A DNA stretch of 34,493 nt from Armatimonadota bacterium (GCA_029553475.1 JAKPKV010000183.1:1-34493), one strand, 5' to 3'; counted from the first letter of the stretch, positions 15,154 through 24,667 are shown. The notes: generated from the letters alone by a model not told the origin. Translations and numbers: made by a program.

Positions 15154-18100
15154 CAGCGTCGGGTAATGGCCTCCAGATAGTCTTCCCCGGCTTTCGCCAT
15201 GTCATGCAGCACGATGCGCGCCTGGGCGCCGACGGCGGCCCAGTCGGGGGTCTCCGCCGCGCGGACGGCGTAGAACTCCTCGCGGATGGCCAGGCGGTCC
15301 CAGAGGCCGATGCCGATGTTCGGCTCGATGAGCACCACGCGCCAGTCGCGGACGTGGCCTTCGCAGCGCTCCTCGCCGTGCTGCAGGATGAAGCGCGCGC
15401 CGGCGCGCTCGCCCGCCGCGTCAAAGCGCGGCTCCACGTCCACCAGGATGCCCTCTTCGGCGAAGATCGGCTGCACGATGAAGTCCAGCATCATATAGCG
15501 CGGCACCGAGTACGGCAGGCCGGTGGCGTCGCGGCCGACGGCGCGGCCGGTTTCCGCCGTGTACTGGTCGGCGGCCACCTCGCCGTAGCGGGCCAGCGCC
15601 GCCATCGCCTTCTCGCCGGCCTCGACCAGCCGCCGCATGAGCAGCTCGCGATGCGCGGGCTGGATGAACTCCGGCTTGAAGATCTCCAGCGTGCCGCCGC
15701 GGCCCACGTTCGTGATGAGCTGGCGGCTGTTCAGCGTGATGGGATGCGACACGTGCCAGGCCTGGGCGGCCGGATCCGCGCTGGAGAAGACCAGGCGGTG
15801 CGAGCCGTAAATGGCGGTGCGCGGGCGGCGGGTGCGGTTCACCACCGCGCCCCACTCCTGGATCTGCCGATCCGTGAACGAGCGCAGGAACTCCTCCGTC
15901 GCCCAGTATTCGGGCGAGGAGATGATGACTTCCTGGATGGCGATGTTGTGCTTCAGGGTGATTTGGTAGGCGAAGTCCACCGCCTCGGCCAGCGCCGCGT
16001 CGTCCGGGGCGCCGTCCTCGCCGCGCAGGGCGAACACCTTCTGGCCGCGCCCGCCGGACTCCGCCGCGTCTTTGAGCATCACCAGCCGGAAGCGCTCGGC
16101 GAATGCGCGCAGGCCGGGGAAGCCGCGGTCGGCGTCGCCGAACTCCAGCGCCGCGCGGGTGGCCGCTTCGCCCAGCTCCGCCGTCCAGGCCGCCAGCCAG
16201 TCAATCTCACCCGGCAGCTGCACGCCCGTCTCGGCGCGGAAGATGTCGGGGTACTTCGCCTTGTCGTAGGTGGTCCAGGTGTGGAAAAGGCTCTGACTGG
16301 AATAGGGCAGGCCGAGCGCTTCCAGGCGCCCGCTGTCGTAGAGCGGATGCCCGTGCATCGGGAAGATCAGGCCGGCGGTCACCGGTTTGGTGAAGTACGC
16401 CGCGACGCACACGCCTTTCGGGCCGACGTGCTCGTCCGCCAGCGCCTCCGCCTGGGCCGGGGTGAGGCCATTGTGCTGCTGCAGGGCGGCGATATATTCC
16501 TCGCGGCTGATGTAGAGATGCGCGTGGCGCACCTGCAGCACCGGGCGGCGCATGGCGTCCAGCGTCACCTCTTCCGCGTGGCGGGAGATGAGGAGGTTGG
16601 CGCCGGGGCGCCCCTGCGCCCGCAGCTCGTTGGCCAGCGCCGGGCCTTCCATCAGCGCCCGCGAGACGTGGGTGCGGCCCACCGGGTAGAGCAGCAGCAT
16701 GTTGACCCGCGCGTCGGCGTTGATGATCGCCGGGTCGAAGGCGGAAAAGAGCCGCGGGAGGGCGAAGCCGTCGTTGCGCATGAAGGCGATTTCCCGCAGT
16801 TTGGTGAAGGCGCGCCAGCGGCGCTCGGCCGGCGAGTCGCCGTTCTCGCCGATGGGCACCGTGCTCCCGTCGCCGTCCATGTCGCCGATGAGCGCCGCCA
16901 ACTGCTCCGGCGTATACTCCCGCAGCTCGGTGAAGGTGAGCGCCAGCGTGCGCAGGTAACGGTATATCGGCGTATAGTGCTCCACTGCCAGTTCGTACAG
17001 CGCCTCGCCCTGCACGTGCGTGAAGCCGTCGCCGCGCGTATACGCCCACGGCCGATACTGGTAGAAGTGGTCGTTGACGAATTCGGCGAAGAAGTCGGCC
17101 ATCGCCCGCCAGACGATGGTCGGATTGTCCGGCGTCACCACGTAGAAATCAATGGTGAGCAGGATGCCGCGGCAAGTGTCGAACAGCTCGGCGAGGTCGG
17201 CCACCTGCGCCAGCAGGCGGTCGCGCTCGGCCTCATCAATCGTCCCGTCGCGCAGCATGGCCGCCACCGTGCCGCCCAGCCGGGCGATATCGCCCGGATC
17301 CTCGTAGCCGCCGCTGATGGCGCGGATGGCCATCATGTCCACGTCGCGCCCGGTCAACAGCGTCTCCGCGTGGGACCGGATGCGCCCCAGGTACTCCGGC
17401 TCCTCGCCGCGGGTGAAGATGTCGCCGCCCAACTCGGCGAGGGAGAGGCGCAGCAGCGCGAGCATGGTGCCGATACGGCTGGTGATCGGCGTGGTGTCAT
17501 CAGCGCCGGCCGCGCGCGCCGCGTCCATCATCGCCGCGAACGGTTTCCCGCTGTAGGCCTCCAGCGCCGCGAGGAAGGCTTTCTCGCGGTCACTCATCCC
17601 CCGGGCGCGGGCGGCGCGCTCCCGCAGGCGCTTGCGGGTGTCAATGGCGACCACCGCCACCTCTTCCGTCGCTTTGTTCGAGCTCTCCACGCCTTTCTCT
17701 TCGCGGAAGGTTTCCGCCGCCGGCACGCAGGCCGGGCAGTAGAGGGCGTCAATGGCCGCCGGGTCGGCGGCGGGGGCGGCGCCGCCCAGCGCGGCGATGC
17801 CCGCTTGGAAAGCGCGGCGCGCCTCCTCCAGCTTCGTGGGCGCGGCGCCCATCAACAGGAATTGCCCGCCCAGCGCCAGCCAACTGGCGAAATCCAATTG
17901 CGCCAGCGGCAGGCCGGCGGCGATGCTCGCCAGCGCGCGCGCGGTGGCCTGTTCCTGCGCCGTCTGCTTGCCGAAGCGCAGCATGCGCTCCTCGGTTTCG
18001 AGGAAGAGCGCCGATTCCTGGTCGGCCTGCAGATCCTGGACGATGGCGGCATAGCGCTCGCGGGCGCCGGCCGCGTCGCCGCCGGCCAGCGCGGCGAGGA

Positions 18101-21100
18101 GCGCCTGCGCGCGGTTGCGCTGGTGGCGCATCTCCTCGCGCCAGCTTTCGATGGTGTCCGCGCCCACGCCCACGCAGCGGTAGAGGGCGTTGCGGCCCAC
18201 CGCTTCGCCGGCGGCGAACCAGCGCATCACCGCCAGGCGGTTCAGCGCGCGATGGCGGGAGCCGGACGCGCCGTCCATGATGATGAGCGCGCTGTGCGGA
18301 TTGCCTTCCAGCATCATGTCGCGCACGCGCACCGGGTTGTCGAGCAGCGCCAGCAGCTCGTCGTGCGGGATGCCGGTGTCGAGCACGTCGCCGCCCTGCA
18401 CCGCCATCTCAAAATTCCCCGCCGGGCCGATGATGCTCAACGCCAGCGCGTGGATATCGCCGCCGATGCGGCTGATGAGCGCCTCCTTGGCCTCCGAGGG
18501 CAGCTCGCGCACCTTCGTCCAGCGCGCCAGCCGCGGCCCGTACACCAGCATATTGGCGGTGATCTCGTTCTCGGTCAGGCCGATCTCCATCAGCCGCCGC
18601 TGTACGCCCATCGCCAGCGGCTCAAGCTGGGTGTCGCTGGTGTAATGCAGCAGGTCGGCGGTGGTGAGCATCATCGGGGAGACCATGCGAATCTCGCCCG
18701 CCGCCTTGCAGCCGGGGAAGAGCGCGCGCAGCCGGGCGAGGCTCTCCTCGTCGTCCTCGCGCACCTGCAGCTCCGCCAGCAGGCGGCTGAGGCGGGCGCG
18801 CAGGCGCGGATCATCGCGATGCTGCCAGAGGCTGTCGAAGCCGTGGAACATCAGGTGCGCCAGGTCCTGCCCGGCGGTGTCCAGGGAATAGGCCAGATGC
18901 TCGCCGGTGCCGGCGAAAAGCTCGTACTTGCGCATCCCCACCGAATAGCGGCCGTCCTGGGTGTTCGGCTTGTACTCCGCCTGCAGCACCACGGAGAAAT
19001 CGTCCTCGCGGATCGCCACCTCGGGATTGAGGCGCTTCGCGTCGGCCAGCGCCTGGTAGGTGAGCCAGACTTTGAAGAAAGTCATGAAACGGTTCACCTG
19101 CTCGCCGCCGACGATGACTTTATGGATGCCCCAGCGCGCCGCCAGGTTGGCGAGCACGTCGAAGGACTCGCGCAGCTCGGGACGGCCGAGCTGGGTCAGC
19201 GCCCGCGCGATGCGCGTCACCTGGAAGACGGGGACGGGCTCGCCGTCGCCCTCGCGCAGCGTGAAGAAGGCGTTCAGCTCGCGCCGCTCGTGCACCAGCG
19301 TCATCGCCCACGCCTCCCACTCGATCTCCGTGGCGAAGGTCCCCCGCCGCGCCAGCAGGTACTCGGAGAAGGCGACGATGCCCTGGTGCAGGTGGTCGGG
19401 CACGCCGAGCTGCCGCAGTTTGGTGGCGCGGGTGAGGATGAGCACGAACTCCAGGAAGAGGCCGTCCTTCGGCACGCAGTAGCCGCCGTACCCCTCGCCG
19501 CCGGGGCGGATGAGGCGGTCCTTGCGGAGGCTCATCTGGTCGCCCAGGTCTTCGATGTCGCCGCGGCCCACCGCGTTGACGAGCAGGCTCATGGCGTTCG
19601 AGTAGGCGAAGAGGGCGACCATGGAGGCGTTCTCCCCGGTCTTGATGACTTCGGGCTCGGTGAGGCTGTCGAACATCTTCACGTTCTTGTTGATGAGGCC
19701 GTAGACGCGGCGGCCGACGCGCGAGCCTTCCCGGTCGGCGCCGCCCACCCACTGCGACCATTTTTCCACCGACTCGCGCTCGTGGGTGCCCAGGTCCACG
19801 CGGCTCGGCGTGTAGAGCTGATTGAAGCGCTTGTTGCCGCCGGCGGCGCGGTAGTAATACAGCGGGTGGAGCGTCAGGTGATGCAGCCCGTGCGCCAGCA
19901 GCGTCTCGCGGCGGGCGGTGGTGAGGGCCAGCCGGGTGTGGTTGCGCAGCCACTCGACGGCGCGGGCGGCAAGCTGCAACGACGGGTCGGCGGCGTCCAT
20001 CTCGCGCAGCGCCATCTCGCGGGCGGCGAAGTGGGTGAAGGCCGCCAGATCGTCCGCGTAGTCCGGATTGGCGAGGACCAGCGCCCGAATGGCCGCCGCC
20101 TCATCGGCCTCCGGGTGGGCGGCCAGGTAGGCATCCACCTGCGGCAGCAGCTCCAGGTCGTTGCGTTCGTAGACGGCGTGAATCGCCCGCGCCTGCGCGT
20201 CCGCGGCGCGGGACGCGAGCAGTGCATCCACCAGCGGGGCATCCGTCCCCGTCTCCAGCCCGACGTGCTCGCCCAGCACGGCCATCAGGCTGAGCTGGCG
20301 CGCGATGATCGCGTTGCCGGCGATGATGCGGCCGATGGCGGCCCCTTCCGGCAGGCGCTCCAGCGCCATCAGCTCTTCCACTTCCGCCCACATGCCCAGC
20401 TCGCGGATGAAGAGCGCGCCGAGTTTGGTGATCGTTTCGCGATACGCGGCCATGCGGTCGCGCACTTCGCCGTCGAGGTCGTGGGCGCGAATGACGTTGC
20501 CCAGCGCCATGGACTCTTCCAGCCAGGTGCGCACGTAGCTGTCGCTCATGCGCGCGGACTGCGTGGTGAGCACGTGCAGGGTGGGGAGGGCGCGGCGCGG
20601 CAGGTGGGCGATGGCCGCCAGCCGTTTCGCCTCCGCGCGCACCGCGTCATCCAGCGCCGGCGCCGATTGCAGCACCGCCAGCGCCTCCGCATATTCGGTG
20701 GTGCCGTTCGCCCGCGCCTGCTTCGCGATGGCGACCACCAGGCAGTGCGGGTGATCGTTCTGCAGGTTCTCCAGGATGATCGCGCGCAGCGTGTCGTAGC
20801 GGGAGAGGCCCTCTCGTTCGGCGCGCAGGTGGATGGCCTCGGCGAAGGTGCGATAGGCGAAGGCGATCATCGCCGCCAGCGCGCCGACGCCCTCCGCCAG
20901 GCCGTGCGCGGCCACCGCCGCGGCGCGGGCGGCGTCCGGGCCGGCCAGCCGCGGGTCGGTCCGCGCCAGCCATTCGCGAGCCAGCGCCACGTGCTCGCTG
21001 TCCATCACGTTCTCGATGCCCTTCGCCCAGTGGTCGGCGAACTGCTCGCGGAAGGTCTCTTCGAGAATCTGCTGGTCAATCACCGTCTCGGTGACTTCCA

Positions 21101-22493
21101 CGCCGTCCACCACCAGCACGCGCTCCTTGATGAAGAGCGGGATGGCTTCCACCCAGTGGTCGGCGTATTGCAGCCAGGCGTAGTCGGGGCTGGCATACAT
21201 GCGGTGCCCGCCCTCGCGCGCCAACTGCTTCAGGTTTTCCGGCTTGCCGAGATAGGGTTCCTGCAGCTCGTTGATGCGCACCATCAGGTGCGATTCCAGC
21301 GGGGCGAGGCGCTGGCTGAGCAGCACGAAGGCGGCGGGGCGGCGGGCGGCGGCGAGCAGCGCCTCGCGCAGGTCGCCGCAGCGGCCCAGCAGCTTTTCCG
21401 TCTCCGCCATGATGGCGCTAGGGGTGGCCGCCGGCGTGTGGCCCTCGCGCTCGGCCTTCAAGGCGGCATCAATGCGCGCGCGCTGCTCATCGAGGATGGC
21501 GTCTTCCAACAGCTCCAGCGCGCCGATCACCGCGGTCTTCGGCGCCTCGTGCGCGCCCTGCAGCATGGTGCGCAGGCGATCGGCGGGCGGGGCGAGGCGC
21601 GGCGTCCCCACGCAGGCGGCCACCAGCGCGCCAACCTTGCCGCGAATGTCATCGCTCAACTGCACGTAGCCGGCGTTGGCAAACAGCAGCGACTGATTGT
21701 GGAACGCGCGGCTCATGCGGCCGAAAATCAGCTCCTGCCCGCGGGCGCGCACGTCCGCCACGATGCGCTCGCGGTTCTCGCGCTCCGTCGCGTAATCGTA
21801 CTGGGTGACGATGTCGTGCAGCAGGACGCGCTTCTCGTCGGGGTCAATATCCGCCGCGAAGATGTCAATCACCGCCTTGCGGTCGTAGGGCAGATCCACC
21901 CGGCGCTGGCCGAGGAACCAGCTTTCCCAGCGCACTAGCTCTTCGGCGTCATGCTCCGCCGCGGCGCGGCGCAGGTAGAGCCCGGCGAGGCCGCCCGCGT
22001 CAACGTCGGCGGTCAGCGCCGCCTGCACCGCCCGCCGCGTATCAGCCGGGAGCGCGCGATAGCGCTCGTGCACCGCGCGCAGCGCGGCGCGTACCGATCC
22101 GGTCTTCACCGCGGTCAGCGCGGCGACCCAGGCCAGCGCCAGCGCCGCGACGGAGGCGATGCCCGGCGCGGCATCCGCCGCCAGGCCGGCCGCGTCCACC
22201 TCGATCGGGGCGCGATGCCCGGCGTAGAGGGCGAGGGGATAGGCGCCGTCGCCCGCGCCGTCCAGCCAGGCGGCGGCCAGCGCCAGCGCCTCCAGGTGGG
22301 CGGCGTCCAGCGCCAGATCGCTGCTGACCCGGTCACCGGTCAGGGTCAGCGTGCCCGCGCCGGCGGGCGCGCCGGCACGCCGGCAGGCACGGCTGACGCC
22401 GCCGTCACCGGGCAGCGCGCGGGTGAGCAGCGCGAAGGGGAGAAATTCATCAAGCCGAGCGGCGGGGGGGACGGCGATCTGGGTCAAACTCAT
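15153..22493 (-). CDS. Giant 2446-residue protein with C-terminal ATP-grasp-like region, family not recognised
   Basis: By far the longest gene here and not one I can name. There is no signal peptide or TM segment, so it should be cytosolic. Residues 1 to about 1000 look mostly helical. A central part holds striking conserved-looking stretches such as GGNKRFNQLYTPSRVDLG, GYGGYCVPKDGLFLEF and ALIIMDGASGSRHRALNR. One CPAC motif lies about two-thirds along. Near the C-terminus VMLKDAAESGGRG (Lys2141, glycine-rich loop 2146-2150), IQEVI (Glu2188, 47 residues on), TNVGRGG and VLIEPNIG (Glu2390, Asn2392) follow ATP-grasp order and spacing. The start ATG at 22493 has no clear ribosome site. It overlaps the ATP-grasp gene (TGATG) and is divergent from an AraC regulator. 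Coding is intact for 7.3 kb. Confidence 0.85.
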   Translation of the reverse strand: MSLTQIAVPPAARLDEFLPFALLTRALPGDGGVSRACRRAGAPAGAGTLTLTGDRVSSDLALDAAHLEALALAAAWLDGAGDGAYPLALYAGHRAPIEVDAAGLAADAAPGIASVAALALAWVAALTAVKTGSVRAALRAVHERYRALPADTRRAVQAALTADVDAGGLAGLYLRRAAAEHDAEELVRWESWFLGQRRVDLPYDRKAVIDIFAADIDPDEKRVLLHDIVTQYDYATERENRERIVADVRARGQELIFGRMSRAFHNQSLLFANAGYVQLSDDIRGKVGALVAACVGTPRLAPPADRLRTMLQGAHEAPKTAVIGALELLEDAILDEQRARIDAALKAEREGHTPAATPSAIMAETEKLLGRCGDLREALLAAARRPAAFVLLSQRLAPLESHLMVRINELQEPYLGKPENLKQLAREGGHRMYASPDYAWLQYADHWVEAIPLFIKERVLVVDGVEVTETVIDQQILEETFREQFADHWAKGIENVMDSEHVALAREWLARTDPRLAGPDAARAAAVAAHGLAEGVGALAAMIAFAYRTFAEAIHLRAEREGLSRYDTLRAIILENLQNDHPHCLVVAIAKQARANGTTEYAEALAVLQSAPALDDAVRAEAKRLAAIAHLPRRALPTLHVLTTQSARMSDSYVRTWLEESMALGNVIRAHDLDGEVRDRMAAYRETITKLGALFIRELGMWAEVEELMALERLPEGAAIGRIIAGNAIIARQLSLMAVLGEHVGLETGTDAPLVDALLASRAADAQARAIHAVYERNDLELLPQVDAYLAAHPEADEAAAIRALVLANPDYADDLAAFTHFAAREMALREMDAADPSLQLAARAVEWLRNHTRLALTTARRETLLAHGLHHLTLHPLYYYRAAGGNKRFNQLYTPSRVDLGTHERESVEKWSQWVGGADREGSRVGRRVYGLINKNVKMFDSLTEPEVIKTGENASMVALFAYSNAMSLLVNAVGRGDIEDLGDQMSLRKDRLIRPGGEGYGGYCVPKDGLFLEFVLILTRATKLRQLGVPDHLHQGIVAFSEYLLARRGTFATEIEWEAWAMTLVHERRELNAFFTLREGDGEPVPVFQVTRIARALTQLGRPELRESFDVLANLAARWGIHKVIVGGEQVNRFMTFFKVWLTYQALADAKRLNPEVAIREDDFSVVLQAEYKPNTQDGRYSVGMRKYELFAGTGEHLAYSLDTAGQDLAHLMFHGFDSLWQHRDDPRLRARLSRLLAELQVREDDEESLARLRALFPGCKAAGEIRMVSPMMLTTADLLHYTSDTQLEPLAMGVQRRLMEIGLTENEITANMLVYGPRLARWTKVRELPSEAKEALISRIGGDIHALALSIIGPAGNFEMAVQGGDVLDTGIPHDELLALLDNPVRVRDMMLEGNPHSALIIMDGASGSRHRALNRLAVMRWFAAGEAVGRNALYRCVGVGADTIESWREEMRHQRNRAQALLAALAGGDAAGARERYAAIVQDLQADQESALFLETEERMLRFGKQTAQEQATARALASIAAGLPLAQLDFASWLALGGQFLLMGAAPTKLEEARRAFQAGIAALGGAAPAADPAAIDALYCPACVPAAETFREEKGVESSNKATEEVAVVAIDTRKRLRERAARARGMSDREKAFLAALEAYSGKPFAAMMDAARAAGADDTTPITSRIGTMLALLRLSLAELGGDIFTRGEEPEYLGRIRSHAETLLTGRDVDMMAIRAISGGYEDPGDIARLGGTVAAMLRDGTIDEAERDRLLAQVADLAELFDTCRGILLTIDFYVVTPDNPTIVWRAMADFFAEFVNDHFYQYRPWAYTRGDGFTHVQGEALYELAVEHYTPIYRYLRTLALTFTELREYTPEQLAALIGDMDGDGSTVPIGENGDSPAERRWRAFTKLREIAFMRNDGFALPRLFSAFDPAIINADARVNMLLLYPVGRTHVSRALMEGPALANELRAQGRPGANLLISRHAEEVTLDAMRRPVLQVRHAHLYISREEYIAALQQHNGLTPAQAEALADEHVGPKGVCVAAYFTKPVTAGLIFPMHGHPLYDSGRLEALGLPYSSQSLFHTWTTYDKAKYPDIFRAETGVQLPGEIDWLAAWTAELGEAATRAALEFGDADRGFPGLRAFAERFRLVMLKDAAESGGRGQKVFALRGEDGAPDDAALAEAVDFAYQITLKHNIAIQEVIISSPEYWATEEFLRSFTDRQIQEWGAVVNRTRRPRTAIYGSHRLVFSSADPAAQAWHVSHPITLNSRQLITNVGRGGTLEIFKPEFIQPAHRELLMRRLVEAGEKAMAALARYGEVAADQYTAETGRAVGRDATGLPYSVPRYMMLDFIVQPIFAEEGILVDVEPRFDAAGERAGARFILQHGEERCEGHVRDWRVVLIEPNIGIGLWDRLAIREEFYAVRAAETPDWAAVGAQARIVLHDMAKAGEDYLEAITRR

Positions 22494-22541
22494 CGGTTCT
22501 GGCAGGACCGGGCAGGCGGTCCAGCTCCTCTCGTGCGATGT

Positions 22542-22557
22542 GTGCCGAAATCGGCAC
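22542..22557. promoter_or_regulatory. Palindromic operator or leader hairpin at the giant gene's start site
   Basis: GTGCCGA-AA-TCGGCAC, a 7-bp perfect inverted repeat with a 2-base centre. It lies directly at the predicted transcription start of the giant operon (about 22558), so a bound repressor would block the promoter. In RNA it would be a 5' hairpin. Its core CCGATTTCGG recurs in the yhbY-M48 gap (9848-9857), which may be chance. Confidence 0.4.
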
Positions 22558-22564
22558 CGTGAAC

Positions 22565-22593
22565 AGTATAGACGCGGCGGCGGAACCGGTCAT
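22565..22593 (-). promoter_or_regulatory. Promoter of the giant protein / ATP-grasp operon
   Basis: On the minus strand ATGACC (22593-22588), 17 bases, then TATACT (22570-22565). The -10 is good and the -35 matches at four of six positions, as expected for an activator-helped promoter. Predicted start about 22558, with a leader of about 65 bases to the ATG. Confidence 0.5.
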
Positions 22594-22602
22594 TAGATAT
22601 TA

Positions 22603-22630
22603 TTGCCAATCTATGGTATGATCTTGCCAA
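22603..22630. promoter_or_regulatory. Paired TTGCCAA repeats, likely AraC-family binding site
   Basis: TTGCCAA occurs at 22603-22609 and again at 22624-22630, in the same orientation and 21 bases apart (two helical turns). This is the usual geometry for an AraC-family dimer. Seen from the giant operon the repeats fall at about -45 and -66, right for activation. Seen from the regulator gene they cover its likely -10 (TATGAT, 22617-22622), right for self-repression. Confidence 0.5.
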
Positions 22631-22652
22631 CTTACCGACGGAGGATGCGCGC

Positions 22653-23543
22653 ATGCCAGACCGGTCCCCGCTCTTTTCCCCGCTGCCCGAGCTGCGGCGG
22701 CGGTGCCGGAGACTCGCGCGCGCGGCGAAAGACTATACGCTGGACGGCCATCGCCTGACGATCCATGATATTCGCATCCATCAAAAGCGCGAGGGGAAGG
22801 CGACGCTGGAGCACGTGCATTCTTTCTACGAAGGGCACGTGCTGTTAAGCGGCGTGGGCCGCTACGCGATGGGGGAGCCGCAAACGCTGAGGCCGGGCGG
22901 CGCGCTGCTGCACGGGCCACATACGCCGCATGCCTGGGCGGCGTCGGATGTCTCCTGCGTGCGCCTGCTCGTCTGGTTCGGCCTGGAGCCGACGATTCCC
23001 GCGCCCCGCCCCGCCGCCTGGCCGGAATGGCCCGATCTGCTGTGGGATCTGTCGCTGCTCTTCGCGGACGCGGCGGCGACAGCGCCCGGCTGGCAGACCC
23101 GCGTCACCGCTCGCCTTTCCGTGGTATTTTCCCGCCTGCTGACGATCATCAATTGGCCTTCCACGCCACAGCCGGTACGGGAACCGCAGCCGCACCTGGT
23201 GACGATGGTGGACCAATTTCTCCAGGATAATCTGGCGCGCCCGTTGACGCTGGACGACATCGCCGATCACGTGAGCATCAGCCAGCGCACGCTGTGCCGG
23301 CAGTTTCAGCACCGCACCGGCGCCACGGTGATGGAGCGGCTGGAGACCCTGCGCATGGATCGCGCGGCCGCGCTGCTGGCGGAGACGGAGGCCACGCTGA
23401 AAGAGATCGCCGAGGCCATCGGCATGACGGACGCCTCCTACTTCTGCCGGCGCTTCCGCCAGCATTATCACGTGACGCCGAATACCTACCGGCAGGATGT
23501 CGGGGCGCGCGCGCGTCGCGAGGAACGCACGACGACGGTGTAG
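22653..23543 (+). CDS. AraC family transcriptional regulator
   Basis: A 296-residue regulator. Residues about 30-100 are a cupin-like sensor with His54, His56 and His93 in the expected beta-barrel positions (LEHVHSFYEGHVLL, PGGALLHGPHTPHAW). Residues about 182-285 are the double helix-turn-helix of AraC (LTLDDIADHVSISQRTLCRQFQ and LKEIAEAIGMTDASYFCRRFRQHY). Proteins of this shape usually sense a small sugar or metabolite and bind direct repeats. Start: ATG at 22653 with GGAGG about 8 bases upstream. It is divergent from the giant operon, with a 159-base shared region, so that operon is its most likely target along with itself. The ligand is unknown. Confidence 0.9.
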   Translation: MPDRSPLFSPLPELRRRCRRLARAAKDYTLDGHRLTIHDIRIHQKREGKATLEHVHSFYEGHVLLSGVGRYAMGEPQTLRPGGALLHGPHTPHAWAASDVSCVRLLVWFGLEPTIPAPRPAAWPEWPDLLWDLSLLFADAAATAPGWQTRVTARLSVVFSRLLTIINWPSTPQPVREPQPHLVTMVDQFLQDNLARPLTLDDIADHVSISQRTLCRQFQHRTGATVMERLETLRMDRAAALLAETEATLKEIAEAIGMTDASYFCRRFRQHYHVTPNTYRQDVGARARREERTTTV

Positions 23544-23548
23544 TCGGC

Positions 23549-24667
23549 TCAATCATATGTCGGCGTCCCCAGGCTGCCGAACCACCAGCCGAGCATGCCG
23601 GCGATGACCGGCAGGTTGCCGCCGAAGACGACGGTGTTCTCCCAGGGGAGATGGAAGGCGGCGAGCAGGCCGGCGAGGGCGACGGTGGCGCCGATGCAGG
23701 CGCCGATGAGCAGGCTGGGGGCGCCGGGCCATTCTTCATCCAGCGCAGCGATGATGCCCAGCGCGATGACGGTGAGCCACATGCTGGCCACCGCGGTGAC
23801 CAGGATGATGAGCGCGTACGGGTAACTGCGCGGACTGCCGCGGTCGCTGGCGCTGACGCTCGACCAGATCATCACGCGCTCGAAGGGCTGGATGATGCGC
23901 CCGTAGCCCAGGGCGAAGAAGGCGAGCAGGATGCCCGCCGCGGTGAGGAAGACGCGCAGCCAGGGGAGGGCGAGCAGGCCGAGCTCGCTCTCGGCGGGGC
24001 GCACCAGCAGCGGCCCCACCAGCACCAGCCCGCCGGCGATGAGCAGCGGCAGCGTCAGCCGCCAGCGCGTCGCGCGCTCCTCGCGCAGCATCTCCTCTTC
24101 CGGCGACGGCTCGATCTGCAGCTCCACCTCGCCAGCCAGTGCCGCGCGCGCCTGCGCCAGCCGTGCCGCGGCGTGCTCGTGCGCCGGGGCGGCGGCGACG
24201 GCGTGCTCCAGCGCCTGAATCCCTTCCTCCAACCGGCCGACGGTGAGGTAAAACTCGCCCATCAGCGCCCAGGCGGGCGCGCAGCGCGGGTCGCGGCCGG
24301 TGATCTGCCGCAGGATATGCAGCACGTCGGCCATCTCCCGCCGCCAGTAGGCCATGCGCGCGGTGAGCAGCTCGCGTTCCTGCGGGGGCAGCTCGGCATA
24401 CGGCTCCGGCATCGGCAGCGTAACGCCGGCTTTCCAGGTGGCGACGGCGTAGGCGTAGGCTTTCCGATCGGGTCCGCTCACGGTCAAGTAGGCGTTGAGG
24501 AGGCGGAGGAAACGCCGGTCGGTGAGCAGCTGCAGCACCGGCACGGTGGGGCGATAGCGCGCGACCGCCCGGCGAAACGCCGCGTCTACCATCGTGGCGG
24601 ACGCGTCGCGGCGGATATTGAGCAGCGTGTAATAATTCGCGGGTGGGTGCGTCGCCGTGCGCGCCAT
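23549..24667 (-). CDS. Degenerate J-domain / TPR membrane protein
   Basis: A 372-residue protein. The N-terminus (about 11-75) is J-domain-like: NYYTLLNIRRDASATMVDAAFRRAVARYRP, then a helix ending DRKAYAYA. The HPD tripeptide needed to stimulate DnaK is missing; the loop reads RPT. Residues about 113-175 look like TPR helices (CAPAWALMGEFYLTVGRLEEGIQALEHA). The C-terminal 165 residues hold four to five TM segments. It is therefore a J-like, probably DnaK-independent, membrane-anchored adaptor. It starts 12 bases after the xseB stop and is likely transcribed with it. It converges on the AraC gene with 5 bases between stops. Function unknown. Confidence 0.7.
   Translation of the reverse strand: MARTATHPPANYYTLLNIRRDASATMVDAAFRRAVARYRPTVPVLQLLTDRRFLRLLNAYLTVSGPDRKAYAYAVATWKAGVTLPMPEPYAELPPQERELLTARMAYWRREMADVLHILRQITGRDPRCAPAWALMGEFYLTVGRLEEGIQALEHAVAAAPAHEHAAARLAQARAALAGEVELQIEPSPEEEMLREERATRWRLTLPLLIAGGLVLVGPLLVRPAESELGLLALPWLRVFLTAAGILLAFFALGYGRIIQPFERVMIWSSVSASDRGSPRSYPYALIILVTAVASMWLTVIALGIIAALDEEWPGAPSLLIGACIGATVALAGLLAAFHLPWENTVVFGGNLPVIAGMLGWWFGSLGTPTYD

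Noticed and set aside
15132-21938. A 2268-codon open frame antisense to the giant gene
   Set aside because: Its protein is dominated by Arg, His, Gln, Gly and Ala with no motif, as expected when GC-rich codons leave the opposite frame without stops. The minus frame has family-like stretches and a proper operon context. Its length is remarkable but explained by composition.
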